64,000 nucleotides of DNA from Kribbella sp. ALI-6-A (GTDB lineage: Bacteria; Actinomycetota; Actinomycetes; Propionibacteriales; Kribbellaceae): the NCBI RefSeq assembly GCF_001984195.1, contig NZ_MTQN01000012.1, forward strand, positions 248,001-312,000. Reading direction: 5' to 3'. The notes under the pieces were generated by a model, which made no database searches, had not been told where the DNA came from, and saw only the letters and a list, made by a program, of their open reading frames with translations. Shown here in pieces: positions 42,782-51,510 of the stretch. Each line of letters begins with the position of its first letter. Position 1 is the stretch's first letter. The position numbers were made by a program, and so were the translations under genes.

Positions 42782-43573
42782 TCAGTGCTTGCGGTGCTTG
42801 GCCTCGGCGTCCATGTCGACGACCTCGACCTGCTCCTTGCGGACCTTGTCGTGCACCTGCTGCTGCTCGCGCACGGTCTCGGTGTCCAGGCCGACCCGCT
42901 CGACCGCGACGGTCTCCTTGGCCACCACCGGGCGCTCCTCGTGCAGCGTCACCTCGACGTCCTGGTCCCCGATCTCGGCGCCGGGCCGGCCGCCCTCGAT
43001 CGGTTCGCGGACCACGCGGACCTCTTCGTGGCTGACCGGCACGGTGACCTGCTGGTCCTCGGTCACCACCCGCTTGTGCAGCCGGACCTTGCCGGTCTCG
43101 ACCGTCTCGGTGCCGGCCCGCAGGCGCTCCTCCGAGCGGATCATCTCCTCGCGGCCGGAGCCCTTGCGGTCCTTGGTCTTGCCGGCCATCGTGCCCGGGT
43201 CAGCGGCCATGTCCTGGTTCCGCCCGGCCGTGCCGCGCCCGTCCGGCGCGTTGCGCGGCGTCGACCGCAGGTTGTAGTGGCGGTACAGCTCAGCCGCCTC
43301 GGCCTCGGACAGGTGTCCCTGGTCGTCGATCCGCGGCGCGTCCTTGATCAAATCCTTCGGCGCGCCGACGTGCAGCCCGTCGGCCTCCGCGTGCGCACCG
43401 GCCAGCGGCACGAACGACTCCTTGCTGCCGAACAGGCCGGTCTTCACTGTCACCCACTCCGGCTCGCCGGACAGGTCAGAGGCGTACAGGTTCGCCGCGG
43501 TGCCGACCTTCTGGCCCTCGACGTCGTAGACGTCCTGGCCGATGGTGCGTTCCAGTTCCTGTGCGGTGCTCAT
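42782..43573 (-). CDS. PRC-barrel + DUF2382 (YsnF/AvaK) stress protein
   Basis: 263 residues. An N-terminal PRC barrel (IGQDVYDVEGQKVGTAANLY, residues 12-95) is linked to a C-terminal DUF2382 domain (EERLRAGTETVETGKVRLHK to VEVTLHEERPVV). Such proteins are general-stress proteins of unknown mechanism in actinobacteria. The frame extends to 43651; the ATG at 43573 matches the domain start. A near-consensus SigB-type promoter lies 51 bp upstream. Confidence 0.88.
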   Translation of the reverse strand: MSTAQELERTIGQDVYDVEGQKVGTAANLYASDLSGEPEWVTVKTGLFGSKESFVPLAGAHAEADGLHVGAPKDLIKDAPRIDDQGHLSEAEAAELYRHYNLRSTPRNAPDGRGTAGRNQDMAADPGTMAGKTKDRKGSGREEMIRSEERLRAGTETVETGKVRLHKRVVTEDQQVTVPVSHEEVRVVREPIEGGRPGAEIGDQDVEVTLHEERPVVAKETVAVERVGLDTETVREQQQVHDKVRKEQVEVVDMDAEAKHRKH

Positions 43574-43624
43574 CTGGTTCCATCCCCGTTCGCTTGTTGA
43601 GGGCAACTTGCGTACGTCGGCCGG

Positions 43625-43649
43625 GTACCCGGCGTCACCAAGGGCAAAC
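43625..43649 (-). promoter_or_regulatory. SigB/SigF-type promoter of the PRC/DUF2382 gene
   Basis: On the minus strand GTTT (43649-43646), a 15-base spacer and GGGTAC (43630-43625). This is nearly exact to the GTTT-N14-16-GGGTAT consensus and is well placed 51 bases before the ATG. Confidence 0.7.
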
Positions 43650-43683
43650 ACCCCGTCACGACACCGGTCGTTGCCATCGGCAC

Positions 43684-45090
43684 TCAGAGCACGTGGTCGA
43701 GAATCGCCTGCAGATCAAGCCCGAACGGCCGGTCCACGCTGATCGGCGGCACGACTTCGCCGATTGCGGCGTGCAGTTCGCGCAGCCCGTCCGGGACGGA
43801 CCGGTCGGACAAGGCGAAGGCCTGGTGAACGACCAGCAACTCAGCCGCAACAACTTCGCGCGTCCATCGAACAGCTTCCGTGAGGTTGCCCGCCGCTTCC
43901 CAGGAGAAGGTCTGCACATCTTCCTGGCCGTTGGAGGTCTCCATCGCACCGATTGCCGCAGGCAACGACAACCGTCGCAGCGCATGTGTGGTCGCCACCG
44001 CGCGCTTGTGGACCGAGACCAGTCCCGCCTGCGGGCCGGGCACTCGGGCCAGTTGCGCCGGCAGTCCGGTCACCGCCGGATCGAGCAGGCGGTGCATCCG
44101 GGCCGTCGACACCTCCGCGGCATGCGTCAGCGCGGCCACCACCTGATCGCAGTGCGCCGCGAGATCGATGCCGTGGAAACCCGCCGTTCCCAGGAACTCG
44201 CCGTCCAGGAACGCGGGTGAGTCGGTGACCCCGTTCAATCCACGGTCGACCGCCGCCGCCAACCGCGCAACCGTTCGCCTGCCATGCGAGATCACCTGTC
44301 CCGCCACGCGAAACGACACCGGGGCCTGCAGCGCGCGAGGTGAGGTTTCGGTTCCGGCAAGTTGAAGAATCCTCGCCTGCTCGGCGGCCAGCAGTTCGTC
44401 CGCGCGGCCGACGCGCGGGTCGTACGGATCCCGGTTCGCGCCCACCACGGCGATCGCGCCCGCGGCTGCTTCGCCCATCCGGTCCACCAAGCGCCGAAGT
44501 AGTTCGAGCTGCAACCAGGCCCGTCCGGTCGCGCCGGGAATCCCGGCCAGCAAGGCGATTCCCTCCTTGGGTCCGAGCTCGAACGAAGTGTTCGTGGGCG
44601 GATGCTGGTTGCCGTCGGCGTCGATCAGGGTTCCGATGCCGACCAGCGGGCCGAAGGCGTGGGCCAGCGGGATGATCTCGCCGGCCGAACCTGCACCTCC
44701 CAGCGGGATCGCGGGAACGTAGCCGCTGTTGAGAAGGTCAACCAGTTGCAGGCACAGCTCCGGCGAGGCCCCCGCGTCGCCGGTGAGGAACGTGCGCAGG
44801 CGGGCGAGCACGACGGCGCGGGCTTCGGCGTACGGGAGCCACGGTGGCCCGCCGGCGGCGCGGCCCAGCAGCAGGTTGTGTTGGTGCACGCGTTGTTCGG
44901 CGTCGTCGAGGCGGCGTTTGCTCATCGCGCCCATGCCGGTGTTGACGCCGTAAACCGGGTCTCCTGAAGCCAGAGCGCTCAGCAGGCGCTCGCGATTCGC
45001 GCGAAGAGTCTCCAGGAGAGCGGGCGAGAGCTCGATCGGGCCGGGTGAGGTAATACTCAGATCCTCGGGCCGTTCGACCACCGTCGGCAT
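43684..45090 (-). CDS. HAL/PAL-fold protein lacking the MIO triad
   Basis: 468 residues. Overall fold and order match aromatic amino acid ammonia-lyases: VYGVNTGMG (Tyr47), GEIIPLAHAFGPLVG, QAPVSFRV, and SNGQEDVQTF (Glu390). However, the residues aligned with the Ala-Ser-Gly that cyclise into the MIO cofactor read Ser135-Ala136-Gly137 (GGAGSAGEII). The positions of Asn195, Tyr280 and His83 of P. putida HAL appear to be Ala182, Val258 and Arg77. Deamination by the usual route is therefore doubtful. The ATG at 45090 shares a base with the stop of the upstream ornithine-cyclodeaminase homologue, so the two proteins are made together. Alignment was done by eye. Confidence 0.75.
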   Translation of the reverse strand: MPTVVERPEDLSITSPGPIELSPALLETLRANRERLLSALASGDPVYGVNTGMGAMSKRRLDDAEQRVHQHNLLLGRAAGGPPWLPYAEARAVVLARLRTFLTGDAGASPELCLQLVDLLNSGYVPAIPLGGAGSAGEIIPLAHAFGPLVGIGTLIDADGNQHPPTNTSFELGPKEGIALLAGIPGATGRAWLQLELLRRLVDRMGEAAAGAIAVVGANRDPYDPRVGRADELLAAEQARILQLAGTETSPRALQAPVSFRVAGQVISHGRRTVARLAAAVDRGLNGVTDSPAFLDGEFLGTAGFHGIDLAAHCDQVVAALTHAAEVSTARMHRLLDPAVTGLPAQLARVPGPQAGLVSVHKRAVATTHALRRLSLPAAIGAMETSNGQEDVQTFSWEAAGNLTEAVRWTREVVAAELLVVHQAFALSDRSVPDGLRELHAAIGEVVPPISVDRPFGLDLQAILDHVL

Positions 45091-46103
45091 CAGTGGAACC
45101 TGAGCATCGTGCCGACCTCGGCCTGCTCGGCCCGGCGCAGGATGAGGTGCGCGATGGCCACGTCGAGCAGCGACAGACCGCGATGCCACAACAAGGTGCG
45201 CTCGGCATCGTTCTCCCGGCCGGGCTTCTGACCGGCGACGATCTGCCCCAGCTCGGCGTGCAGAGTCTCCGGCGACAACCGGCCCGTGTCGACCTGCCGC
45301 CGCAACGAACCGAAGCGGCCGGACTGCGCCTCCCGCCAGTCGTCCACGACGACCTTGTCGATCACGTCCAGCAGATCCAGCTCGACCGCGCTCACCGTCC
45401 CGTACGGAACGACGAACGCCCCCGGCTTCACCGCCGCGGTCCGCAGCAGCACCTCCGGCTCGTTCAGCCGCGTCGCCTCGACCAGTACGTCGGCGCCGTC
45501 GAACGCCTCCTCGGCCGTGGCGACGACTCGCACCGGCGTCTCCAGCTCGGCCGACAGCTCCTCCGCGAACTTCTCCCGCGACTCCGGGCGGCGCGACGTC
45601 ACCCGGATCTCCTCCAGGTCGAACAGATCGTCGAGCATCGTCACGTTCCACCACGCCGTACCGCGGGAGCCCGCGTGCCCGAGGATCTTGCTGTCCTTGC
45701 GGGCCAGGTGCCGCGCGCCGACCGTCGTCATCGCCCCGGTCCGCGCCGCGGTGATCATCGTCGCGTCCAGGATCGCCAGCGGTACGCCGGTGGTCGGGTC
45801 GAACAGCGTCGCCACCGCCAGCTCGCTCGGCAGGCCGACCTGGTAATTGGGCACGAAGTCGCCGACCACCTTGACGCCGCTGACCCCGTGTTCGCCGAGC
45901 CGGTTGAGATGCCCACGCAGGACGTTGAAGTGCCCGATCCCGCCGTTGTCCGGGATCAGGTGCACCCGCGGCTCGAAGCTGGTCTGCCCCTCACCGTGGT
46001 CGCGGACCGCCTCCTCGACGGCGTCCACGATCTCCGTCCGGGTCAGTCCGAGCGACGCGATCTCGGGCCCGGACAGGAAGCGCAACCAGATTCCCTCGGC
46101 CAT
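45090..46103 (-). CDS. Ornithine cyclodeaminase/mu-crystallin family, HAL-like operon
   Basis: 337 residues. KVVGDFVPNYQVGLPSELAV and DATMITAARTGAMTTVGARH carry the family's substrate Lys/Arg; the nucleotide motif is unusual, KILGHAGSRGTAWWN instead of GxGxQA; VPYGTVSAVELD follows. It should bind NAD(P) and handle an amino or imino acid. The downstream HAL-like gene starts on its stop codon, which points to a shared pathway or complex. Two-gene operon; upstream gap to the next (divergent) gene is 148 bp. Confidence 0.8.
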   Translation of the reverse strand: MAEGIWLRFLSGPEIASLGLTRTEIVDAVEEAVRDHGEGQTSFEPRVHLIPDNGGIGHFNVLRGHLNRLGEHGVSGVKVVGDFVPNYQVGLPSELAVATLFDPTTGVPLAILDATMITAARTGAMTTVGARHLARKDSKILGHAGSRGTAWWNVTMLDDLFDLEEIRVTSRRPESREKFAEELSAELETPVRVVATAEEAFDGADVLVEATRLNEPEVLLRTAAVKPGAFVVPYGTVSAVELDLLDVIDKVVVDDWREAQSGRFGSLRRQVDTGRLSPETLHAELGQIVAGQKPGRENDAERTLLWHRGLSLLDVAIAHLILRRAEQAEVGTMLRFH

Positions 46104-46251
46104 GCGGATCTCCCTTCGCCAGTGCGACTTTGGTCTCGACCAGCCTCGCAGGCACCGACTTCGGTATCGCGAACCGTCTCAACGGCTGACCCCCGGCGTC
46201 GCGCGCTGTTACGGTCGGTGAGCTGTGCAGGCCGGCAGAAGGAGCCCTGGA

Positions 46252-46938
46252 ATGCGGACGGACACCAGGACGGTGGTCGGGCACTCGGCGACCGACAAGA
46301 TCCTGCTGTACGGCGGACTGCCGCTGGTCGGTGGACTGCTGGGTTACTTCCTGCCGCGGATCGCCGACTGGGCGGTCGACCAGCGGTGGGTGCCGTGGAA
46401 ATGGTTGTTCGAGCTGGTGTCGGGCTGGGACGTGTGGTGGACCCAGGTGATCATGGTCGCGGTCGGGCTGGTCGCCGGTTGGGTGCTGGGCGCGATCGCG
46501 ATGGACGACTCGCTGCGCATCACGGTGACGAACCACGACGTCGAGTTGCTGAAGAACGAGAAGACGACCGTCGTCGCCCGCGACAAGGTGGCGGCGGTGT
46601 TTCTGGACGGCAAGGAGCTGGTCATCCAGGACCGGGACTCGGCCGAGCTGGTGCGCGAGAAGCACGACCAGCTCAAGGGCGACACCGCGAAGATCGGCGC
46701 GGCGTTCCGGGCGCACGGCTACCCGTGGTCGGACGACGGGGATCCGTACGCCGATCGCTTCCGCCGCTGGGTCGACGACGACCCGGAGCTGCCGCCTGCG
46801 GTCAACGCTGTGCTGCGCGCGAGGGCGAAGGCCTCCGAGGCGGCGGATCTGCGAGAGCTCCGCGCGGAGATCGCCAAGCTGGGCTTCGTGGTCCGGGACG
46901 AAAACAAGAAGCAGTACTGGCGCCCAGCCGCCCGCTGA
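46252..46938 (+). CDS. YqeB-like membrane protein
   Basis: 228 residues: two membrane helices (about 20-38 and 64-84), then a soluble domain with ITVTNHDVELLKNEKTTVVA and AAVFLDGKELVIQDRDSAEL, like the actinobacterial YqeB-family proteins. Function unknown. AAGGAG seven bases before the ATG at 46252 sets the start; an in-frame start at 46225 lacks one. Confidence 0.7.
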   Translation: MRTDTRTVVGHSATDKILLYGGLPLVGGLLGYFLPRIADWAVDQRWVPWKWLFELVSGWDVWWTQVIMVAVGLVAGWVLGAIAMDDSLRITVTNHDVELLKNEKTTVVARDKVAAVFLDGKELVIQDRDSAELVREKHDQLKGDTAKIGAAFRAHGYPWSDDGDPYADRFRRWVDDDPELPPAVNAVLRARAKASEAADLRELRAEIAKLGFVVRDENKKQYWRPAAR

Positions 46939-46947
46939 TCGAAAAGC

Positions 46948-47334
46948 TCAGCCTTCGAGCAGGTCGAGCAGCGCCTCGGCGTACGCCTGCTCGGCGTCGG
47001 CAGCCGTCGTGCTGCCGGCCTTCGTATGCACGGTGAACCCGCCCTCGGTGGCTTCCAGGCTGACGAAGTTCTCGCCCAGCAGCGTGCGCAGCTGCTCCTC
47101 ACGCGGCAGCCAGATCACCTCGCGCTGCTCGATGCTGTCCAGCGCCCACTCGGTGGTGCCGTTGAAGCCGATCACCTTGCCACCGGGATAGTCGTGCACC
47201 TCGACGGTCATGTCGCTGACCACGAACACGTCGTCGTCCATCTCCCGGTCCGGCACCACGAACCGGTCTCCCGGCCCGGGCACCCAGAGCGCGCCGGCCT
47301 TGCGTAACCGCTTCGCCTGCTCCACCGTGATCAC
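46948..47334 (-). CDS. Small acidic protein, unknown
   Basis: 128 residues, GTG start. MITVEQAKRLRKAGALWVPG, then alternating strands, and an acidic helical end. No membrane or signal segment. Similar short actinobacterial proteins are sometimes labelled 'pilus assembly CpaE' without support. Unknown function; convergent with the YqeB-like gene. Confidence 0.65.
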   Translation of the reverse strand: MITVEQAKRLRKAGALWVPGPGDRFVVPDREMDDDVFVVSDMTVEVHDYPGGKVIGFNGTTEWALDSIEQREVIWLPREEQLRTLLGENFVSLEATEGGFTVHTKAGSTTAADAEQAYAEALLDLLEG

Positions 47335-47401
47335 GGTTCCATCCTCCCCACTGATTCAAATCTCCACCTCTCGAGGCGAGTCCGAACCCAGCGGGCAGCC
47401 T

Positions 47402-47803
47402 TCAGCGGGTCAGCGCCTTGCGCAGCTCCGTCGCGCGCAGCCGGACCCGGTCGCGCGTCCCGGCGGTGAAGCGGTGCAGCGGCAGGTCCACGATCGCGAC
47501 CGCCTGCCCCTGGCTCACGTCGAGCAGACCGCGCACCCGCCGTACGGCGGTCTCCCGGTCCGGCGCCGCGGCGATCACGTCCAGCACCTCGTCGCGCCGG
47601 TCGAAGGCGGACAGCACCGCCTCGTAGATCTCCAGCTGGGTGTACGCCGACCGGTCGGGCTCGGGCTGCACAGCGTGTTCCTCTCCCCTCGCGCCGCCGC
47701 GGACGACCTGACGCCACAGCGCCGGGACGACCGGGCGGTTCCGGCGCCGTCCCGGGTGCTGGGCGGACGGCCGGTGGCTGGTCGTGGACAAGGTCGTGGT
47801 CAT
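47402..47803 (-). CDS. Small protein with GyrA-tail-like helix, unknown
   Basis: 133 residues. The N-terminal 45 residues are basic and unordered; the C-terminal part (QLEIYEAVLSAFDRRDEVLD, RRVRGLLDVSQGQAVAIVDL, PLHRFTAGTRDRVR) resembles the coiled-coil end of the DNA gyrase A/ParC breakage-reunion region where repeated LDL-RLHR-T motifs occur. A gyrase interaction is a guess. AGGAG seven bases before the ATG at 47803 sets the start. Starts 26 bp after the VanY gene. Confidence 0.6.
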   Translation of the reverse strand: MTTTLSTTSHRPSAQHPGRRRNRPVVPALWRQVVRGGARGEEHAVQPEPDRSAYTQLEIYEAVLSAFDRRDEVLDVIAAAPDRETAVRRVRGLLDVSQGQAVAIVDLPLHRFTAGTRDRVRLRATELRKALTR

Positions 47804-47829
47804 GGCGGCGCTCCTGGTTGCGTGGGTGG

Positions 47830-48537
47830 TCATCGCTTCGCGACCGCGTAGGGCTCGCGGGGCGGGCACTTGCGGCCCGGGGTGGTGGTGGCCTCGAAGT
47901 GCCACGGTTCGTTGTCGTAGCGGCGGCAGATGCCGTAGCGGTAGCCGTTCCGGTTCAGCCACGCCATGCCGGCCGCCGGACCGATGTCGACCGCGCGGCC
48001 CTTGACGTGTTCGGAGTACTCCGGCGGCAGCACCCAGCGCGCTGCCAGCCGGTACGACCCGTACTTGCGGACCGCGTCGTCGAACAGCCGTTGCTGCTTG
48101 GCCGCACTGCGCCGTCCGGAGGTGATCGTGATGACGACACCGTCGGCCTTCGCGGCTGCCATTGCCTTCAGCAACCGGGACCGCAGCTTGGTCGACATCC
48201 CCTCGGTCGACTCCTCGTCGTACCGCCCGTTCTCGCCGGACGGCGTGCTGGCGTCGGCGGTGGGGGTGCGCTCGGACTTCGGGGTCTTGCGGGGTGGCTT
48301 GGTCGGGGGTTGCTTCGGCTTCACCGTCGCGGTGCGGACCGGTGGGGCCGGCACGTCGTCGCCGGCCGCTCCCGAGGCGGCGACGACCGGGGCCTTGTCA
48401 CCGGCGGAGCCGAGGCCGACGAAGTCGGCGATCTGTGCGTGCCAGACCAGCAACGACGCGACGACTGCGAGTCCGGTCACGGACAGCAACCGGGCCCGGA
48501 CCGAAAGGCTCCGCCGCGGTGGCTCGTCGTTTGTCAT
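47830..48537 (-). CDS. VanY-type D-Ala-D-Ala carboxypeptidase (M15B)
   Basis: 235 residues: N-terminal anchor helix (about 12-35), Pro/Lys-rich stalk (PKQPPTKPPRKTPKSER), and an M15 peptidase domain with zinc ligands in SEHVKGRAVDIG and EPWHFE. It would trim D-alanyl-D-alanine from peptidoglycan stems outside the cell. The substrate range cannot be read from sequence. Divergent from the histidine kinase gene. Confidence 0.85.
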   Translation of the reverse strand: MTNDEPPRRSLSVRARLLSVTGLAVVASLLVWHAQIADFVGLGSAGDKAPVVAASGAAGDDVPAPPVRTATVKPKQPPTKPPRKTPKSERTPTADASTPSGENGRYDEESTEGMSTKLRSRLLKAMAAAKADGVVITITSGRRSAAKQQRLFDDAVRKYGSYRLAARWVLPPEYSEHVKGRAVDIGPAAGMAWLNRNGYRYGICRRYDNEPWHFEATTTPGRKCPPREPYAVAKR

Positions 48538-48685
48538 GGGGAACAGCCTCTCGGTTCACCGCGTCGATCACATCGGCCCCAAGGACTGTCCTTCACACCC
48601 GGAAGTCGGACCTGGGTAGCAGGTCGGACGCGGGGCCTCGTCCTAAAGTTGGAGGAATTGCCCGTTCGGGCGACCGATTCGGTAA

Positions 48686-50038
48686 ATGAGTGCCACGACT
48701 ACGCTGGGCAAGGTGTGGAAGCGGATGTCGCAGGTGCAGCGGGACGTGCTGCTGGCGGCATTGATCGGCGCCGGGTGGTTCCTGGCGCTGGCCGTGGTCA
48801 GCGACAGTTCGCTGCGGCCCGCCAACCCGAGCGTTTCGGTGGTGACCGGTCTGTTCCTGGTGATCACCGTCGCCACCGGGCGCAGCCTGCCGCGCATTAC
48901 CTTGGTCTTCGTCTCCTTGCTCTACCCCTTCGTGTACGCCGCGGCGGGCACGGGCCTGGCCTCGCAGGCCGGGATCCACGTCTTCGGGCAGCCGCAGATC
49001 AGCAACGCCGCGCTGCAGTCCGAGATCCACCTCGTCCCGCTGCTGGTCGTCGGGTACGTCGCGGCGGCCAGCGGCGTACGCCGGTTCACCTGTCTGTTCT
49101 TCACGATGGGCAGCCTGGCCGGGCTGATGATCGGACTGCCGACCGTGGTCGCGATCGTGCTGGCCAACTCCGACATCGTGATCAGCCGGCGCTACCGCAA
49201 CCTGCCGACCGATCTGTACAGCCTGTACGGCTACATCGACCTCTCGTTGTTCGTGTTCGCCGAGGCGCTGATCGCCGGCATGGTGCTGCTCGGCGCGAAC
49301 GCCCTGCGCCGGCGCAAGAGCATGCTCGTGCTGGAGAACCGCAACGCCGAGCTGGTCCGGCTGCGCAAGATCGAGGCCGAGCGGGTCGCGGCCGCCGAGC
49401 GGACCAGGATCGCCCGGGACCTGCACGACGTGGTCTCGCACCACATGAGCGCGGTGGTGATCCGGGCCCAGGCCGCCGACCGGGTGGCCGACCAGAACCC
49501 GGCCGCCCTGCGCGAGGCGGTCCGCTGGATCATCACCAGCGGCAAGGAGGCGCTGACCGCGATGCGAGAGACCGTGCGCGTGCTGAACACGGCCTCGCCG
49601 GGCAGCGGCGCCGAGACCACCCCGGTGCCGGACCTGGCCGACGTGGCCCGGATGGGCGACCGGCTCAAGGCCGTCGGGGTGGACGTCACGATGACGCTGC
49701 CGACCCGCAGCCGGCAGCTGACCAGTGCCACCGACCTGACCGCCGTACGGATCATCCAGGAGGCACTGACCAACGTGATGGTGCACGCGAAGGCGACCGC
49801 GGCCCAGGTGACCTGGCAGAGTGGGCCGCAGGGCGAGCTGCTCACCATCGACGACAACGGACGCGGTGGTCCGCCACCGGTGAACGTGCTGGAGTCCGCC
49901 CGCCGCAACGAGAGCGGCCGCGGCAACGGACTGATCGGGATGCGCGAGCGCGCGCTGGCCGTCGGCGGCACCTTGGCCGTCGCGGCCGGACCCCTCGGAG
50001 GATGGAGAGTTCAGGCATGGTTGCCACCCCAACGGTGA
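48686..50038 (+). CDS. Two-component sensor histidine kinase (NarL-type)
   Basis: 450 residues. Five or six membrane helices fill residues 20-205. HisKA_3 has RIARDLHDVVSHHMSAVV with phospho-acceptor H247; the ATPase has ALTNVMVHAKATAAQV (N-box) and GRGNGLIGMRERA (G-box). The ligand is unknown. The response regulator gene follows after 10 bp. A small GCCCG-TT-CGGGC hairpin at 48660-48671 lies in the leader; the ATG at 48686 has no clear Shine-Dalgarno, and ATG 48725 is an alternative. Confidence 0.88.
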   Translation: MSATTTLGKVWKRMSQVQRDVLLAALIGAGWFLALAVVSDSSLRPANPSVSVVTGLFLVITVATGRSLPRITLVFVSLLYPFVYAAAGTGLASQAGIHVFGQPQISNAALQSEIHLVPLLVVGYVAAASGVRRFTCLFFTMGSLAGLMIGLPTVVAIVLANSDIVISRRYRNLPTDLYSLYGYIDLSLFVFAEALIAGMVLLGANALRRRKSMLVLENRNAELVRLRKIEAERVAAAERTRIARDLHDVVSHHMSAVVIRAQAADRVADQNPAALREAVRWIITSGKEALTAMRETVRVLNTASPGSGAETTPVPDLADVARMGDRLKAVGVDVTMTLPTRSRQLTSATDLTAVRIIQEALTNVMVHAKATAAQVTWQSGPQGELLTIDDNGRGGPPPVNVLESARRNESGRGNGLIGMRERALAVGGTLAVAAGPLGGWRVQAWLPPQR

Positions 50039-50048
50039 CGGAGCAGAG

Positions 50049-50792
50049 ATGACGGAGCAGATCCGGGTGCTGGTCGCCGACGACCAGGGGGTGATCCGGA
50101 CCGGGCTGGCGATGATTCTCGACCACGAACCGGACCTGACCACGGTCGCGCAGGCCGGGGACGGCGAGGAGGCGCTGCGGCTGATCGACCGGTTCGACCC
50201 GGACGTCGTGCTGATGGACATCCGGATGCCGGTGATGGACGGGCTGGTCGCGACCGAGCGGATCACCCGGGCCAACCAGGCCGCCGGGCGCAGCCGGCCC
50301 GCCGTACTGGTGCTGACGACGTTCGACGACGAGGCGTACGTGCTGAGCGCCGTCCGGGCCGGGGCGTCGGGGTTCCTGCTGAAGGACACCGACCCGGACC
50401 TGCTGGTGTCGGCCGTGCGGGCCGTGCACCGGGGCGACTCGCTGGTCGACCCGGCGTCGACGCGAGTTCTGCTCGAGCGGTGCGTGGAGCTGGAGCGCCA
50501 GGTGGGCAACGGTGGCGGTACGCCGGTGCCCGCGCCCAACGACGCCGGGCGGTGGACCGGCGTCCTGGCACAGCTGAGCGAGCGTGAGCGCGACGTGCTG
50601 GTCTGGATGGCGCGCGGGCTGTCGAACCGCGACCTCGCCGCGAAGTTGTTCGTCAGCGAGACGACGGTGAAAACCCACGTCAGCAGCGTGCTCTCGAAGC
50701 TCGGCCTGTCCAGCCGGGTCCAGGCCGTCGTGGTCGCCTACGAGGCCGGTGTGGTCCGGCCCGGCGAAGCCGAAGCGCGCTGGGAGTCCTAG
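50049..50792 (+). CDS. NarL/LuxR-family response regulator
   Basis: 247 residues. The receiver has acidic pair D11/D12, phosphorylation site D57 (VVLMDIRMP) and K112; the C-terminal LuxR HTH reads LSNRDLAAKLFVSETTVKTH. It pairs with the kinase immediately upstream. The stop overlaps that of a tiny convergent gene by 4 bp. Confidence 0.92.
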   Translation: MTEQIRVLVADDQGVIRTGLAMILDHEPDLTTVAQAGDGEEALRLIDRFDPDVVLMDIRMPVMDGLVATERITRANQAAGRSRPAVLVLTTFDDEAYVLSAVRAGASGFLLKDTDPDLLVSAVRAVHRGDSLVDPASTRVLLERCVELERQVGNGGGTPVPAPNDAGRWTGVLAQLSERERDVLVWMARGLSNRDLAAKLFVSETTVKTHVSSVLSKLGLSSRVQAVVVAYEAGVVRPGEAEARWES

Positions 50793-50899
50793 AAGGACAA
50801 CCAGATCCCGGCCGCGACGGCGGCGAGCACGAGCAGGACGGTCAGGATCTGGCTGAGCACCGACGCCTGACGGCGGCGGGGTAGGAAGTCTCCGGTCAT
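50789..50899 (-). CDS. 36-residue single-helix membrane peptide
   Basis: The frame reads MTGDFLPRRRQASVLSQILT then a helix ending GIWLSF: a short basic cytosolic head and one membrane helix of about 19 residues. It ends tail-to-tail with the response regulator (4-bp overlap). The Shine-Dalgarno is weak, so expression is uncertain. Confidence 0.45.
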   Translation of the reverse strand: MTGDFLPRRRQASVLSQILTVLLVLAAVAAGIWLSF

Positions 50900-51041
50900 A
50901 GCTCAAGCCTGCTGGGCCCAGCGCGTTCAGCCATCGGCCGCCGGAACGATTGCGCTGTGACGGAAGTCGCCCCCCCGGTCGCAGCCGGCTCATCCTCCGG
51001 GAGGAGATCGTTGCCCTAGGCACCGTACGCCGTACGCACGG

Positions 51042-51389
51042 TCACCGGTCGTCGCCGAAGACCTCCGCCCGGACCTTCTTCGGCACGCACATCGCCCAGG
51101 CGTCCAGGACCAGCTCGCGCAGCTCGGTGGCGTCGAGCGCGTCCAGGTGCACCTGGATCCAGCGGAACCGCTCGTCGGACGGCGCCGGGCGGAAGAACTT
51201 GTGCGGCTCGGCGGCGATCGCCGCGTCCCGCTCCTCCTTCGGGAACGCGATGCCCATCGACCGCTCGTCGCGGGACACCGCGAGGTACACCAGCTGGCCG
51301 ACCCGGAACTTGACCTGGTCGCGGACCAGCACCTCGTAGCTGCGCGGCAGTCCGTCGGTCGCCGCGCGGATGTCACTCAGATCGACCAT
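51042..51389 (-). CDS. MmcQ/YjbR-family protein
   Basis: 115 residues. FRVGQLVYLAVSRDERSMG and RWIQVHLDALDATELRELVL fit the MmcQ/YjbR small double-wing DNA-binding-like fold. Function unknown. GAGGAGG five bases before the ATG at 51389 is strong. Confidence 0.82.
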   Translation of the reverse strand: MVDLSDIRAATDGLPRSYEVLVRDQVKFRVGQLVYLAVSRDERSMGIAFPKEERDAAIAAEPHKFFRPAPSDERFRWIQVHLDALDATELRELVLDAWAMCVPKKVRAEVFGDDR

Positions 51390-51510
51390 GTCAGCCTCCT
51401 CACTGGCGACGGTAGCGCCGAACACTGACAACTGGCTGTCAGTGATTCCCGATGCATCGGTTTGGCGGCGGGATTGCCGGGTTCCGGGCAGCGACCCGTA
51501 CCGTGGTCTG

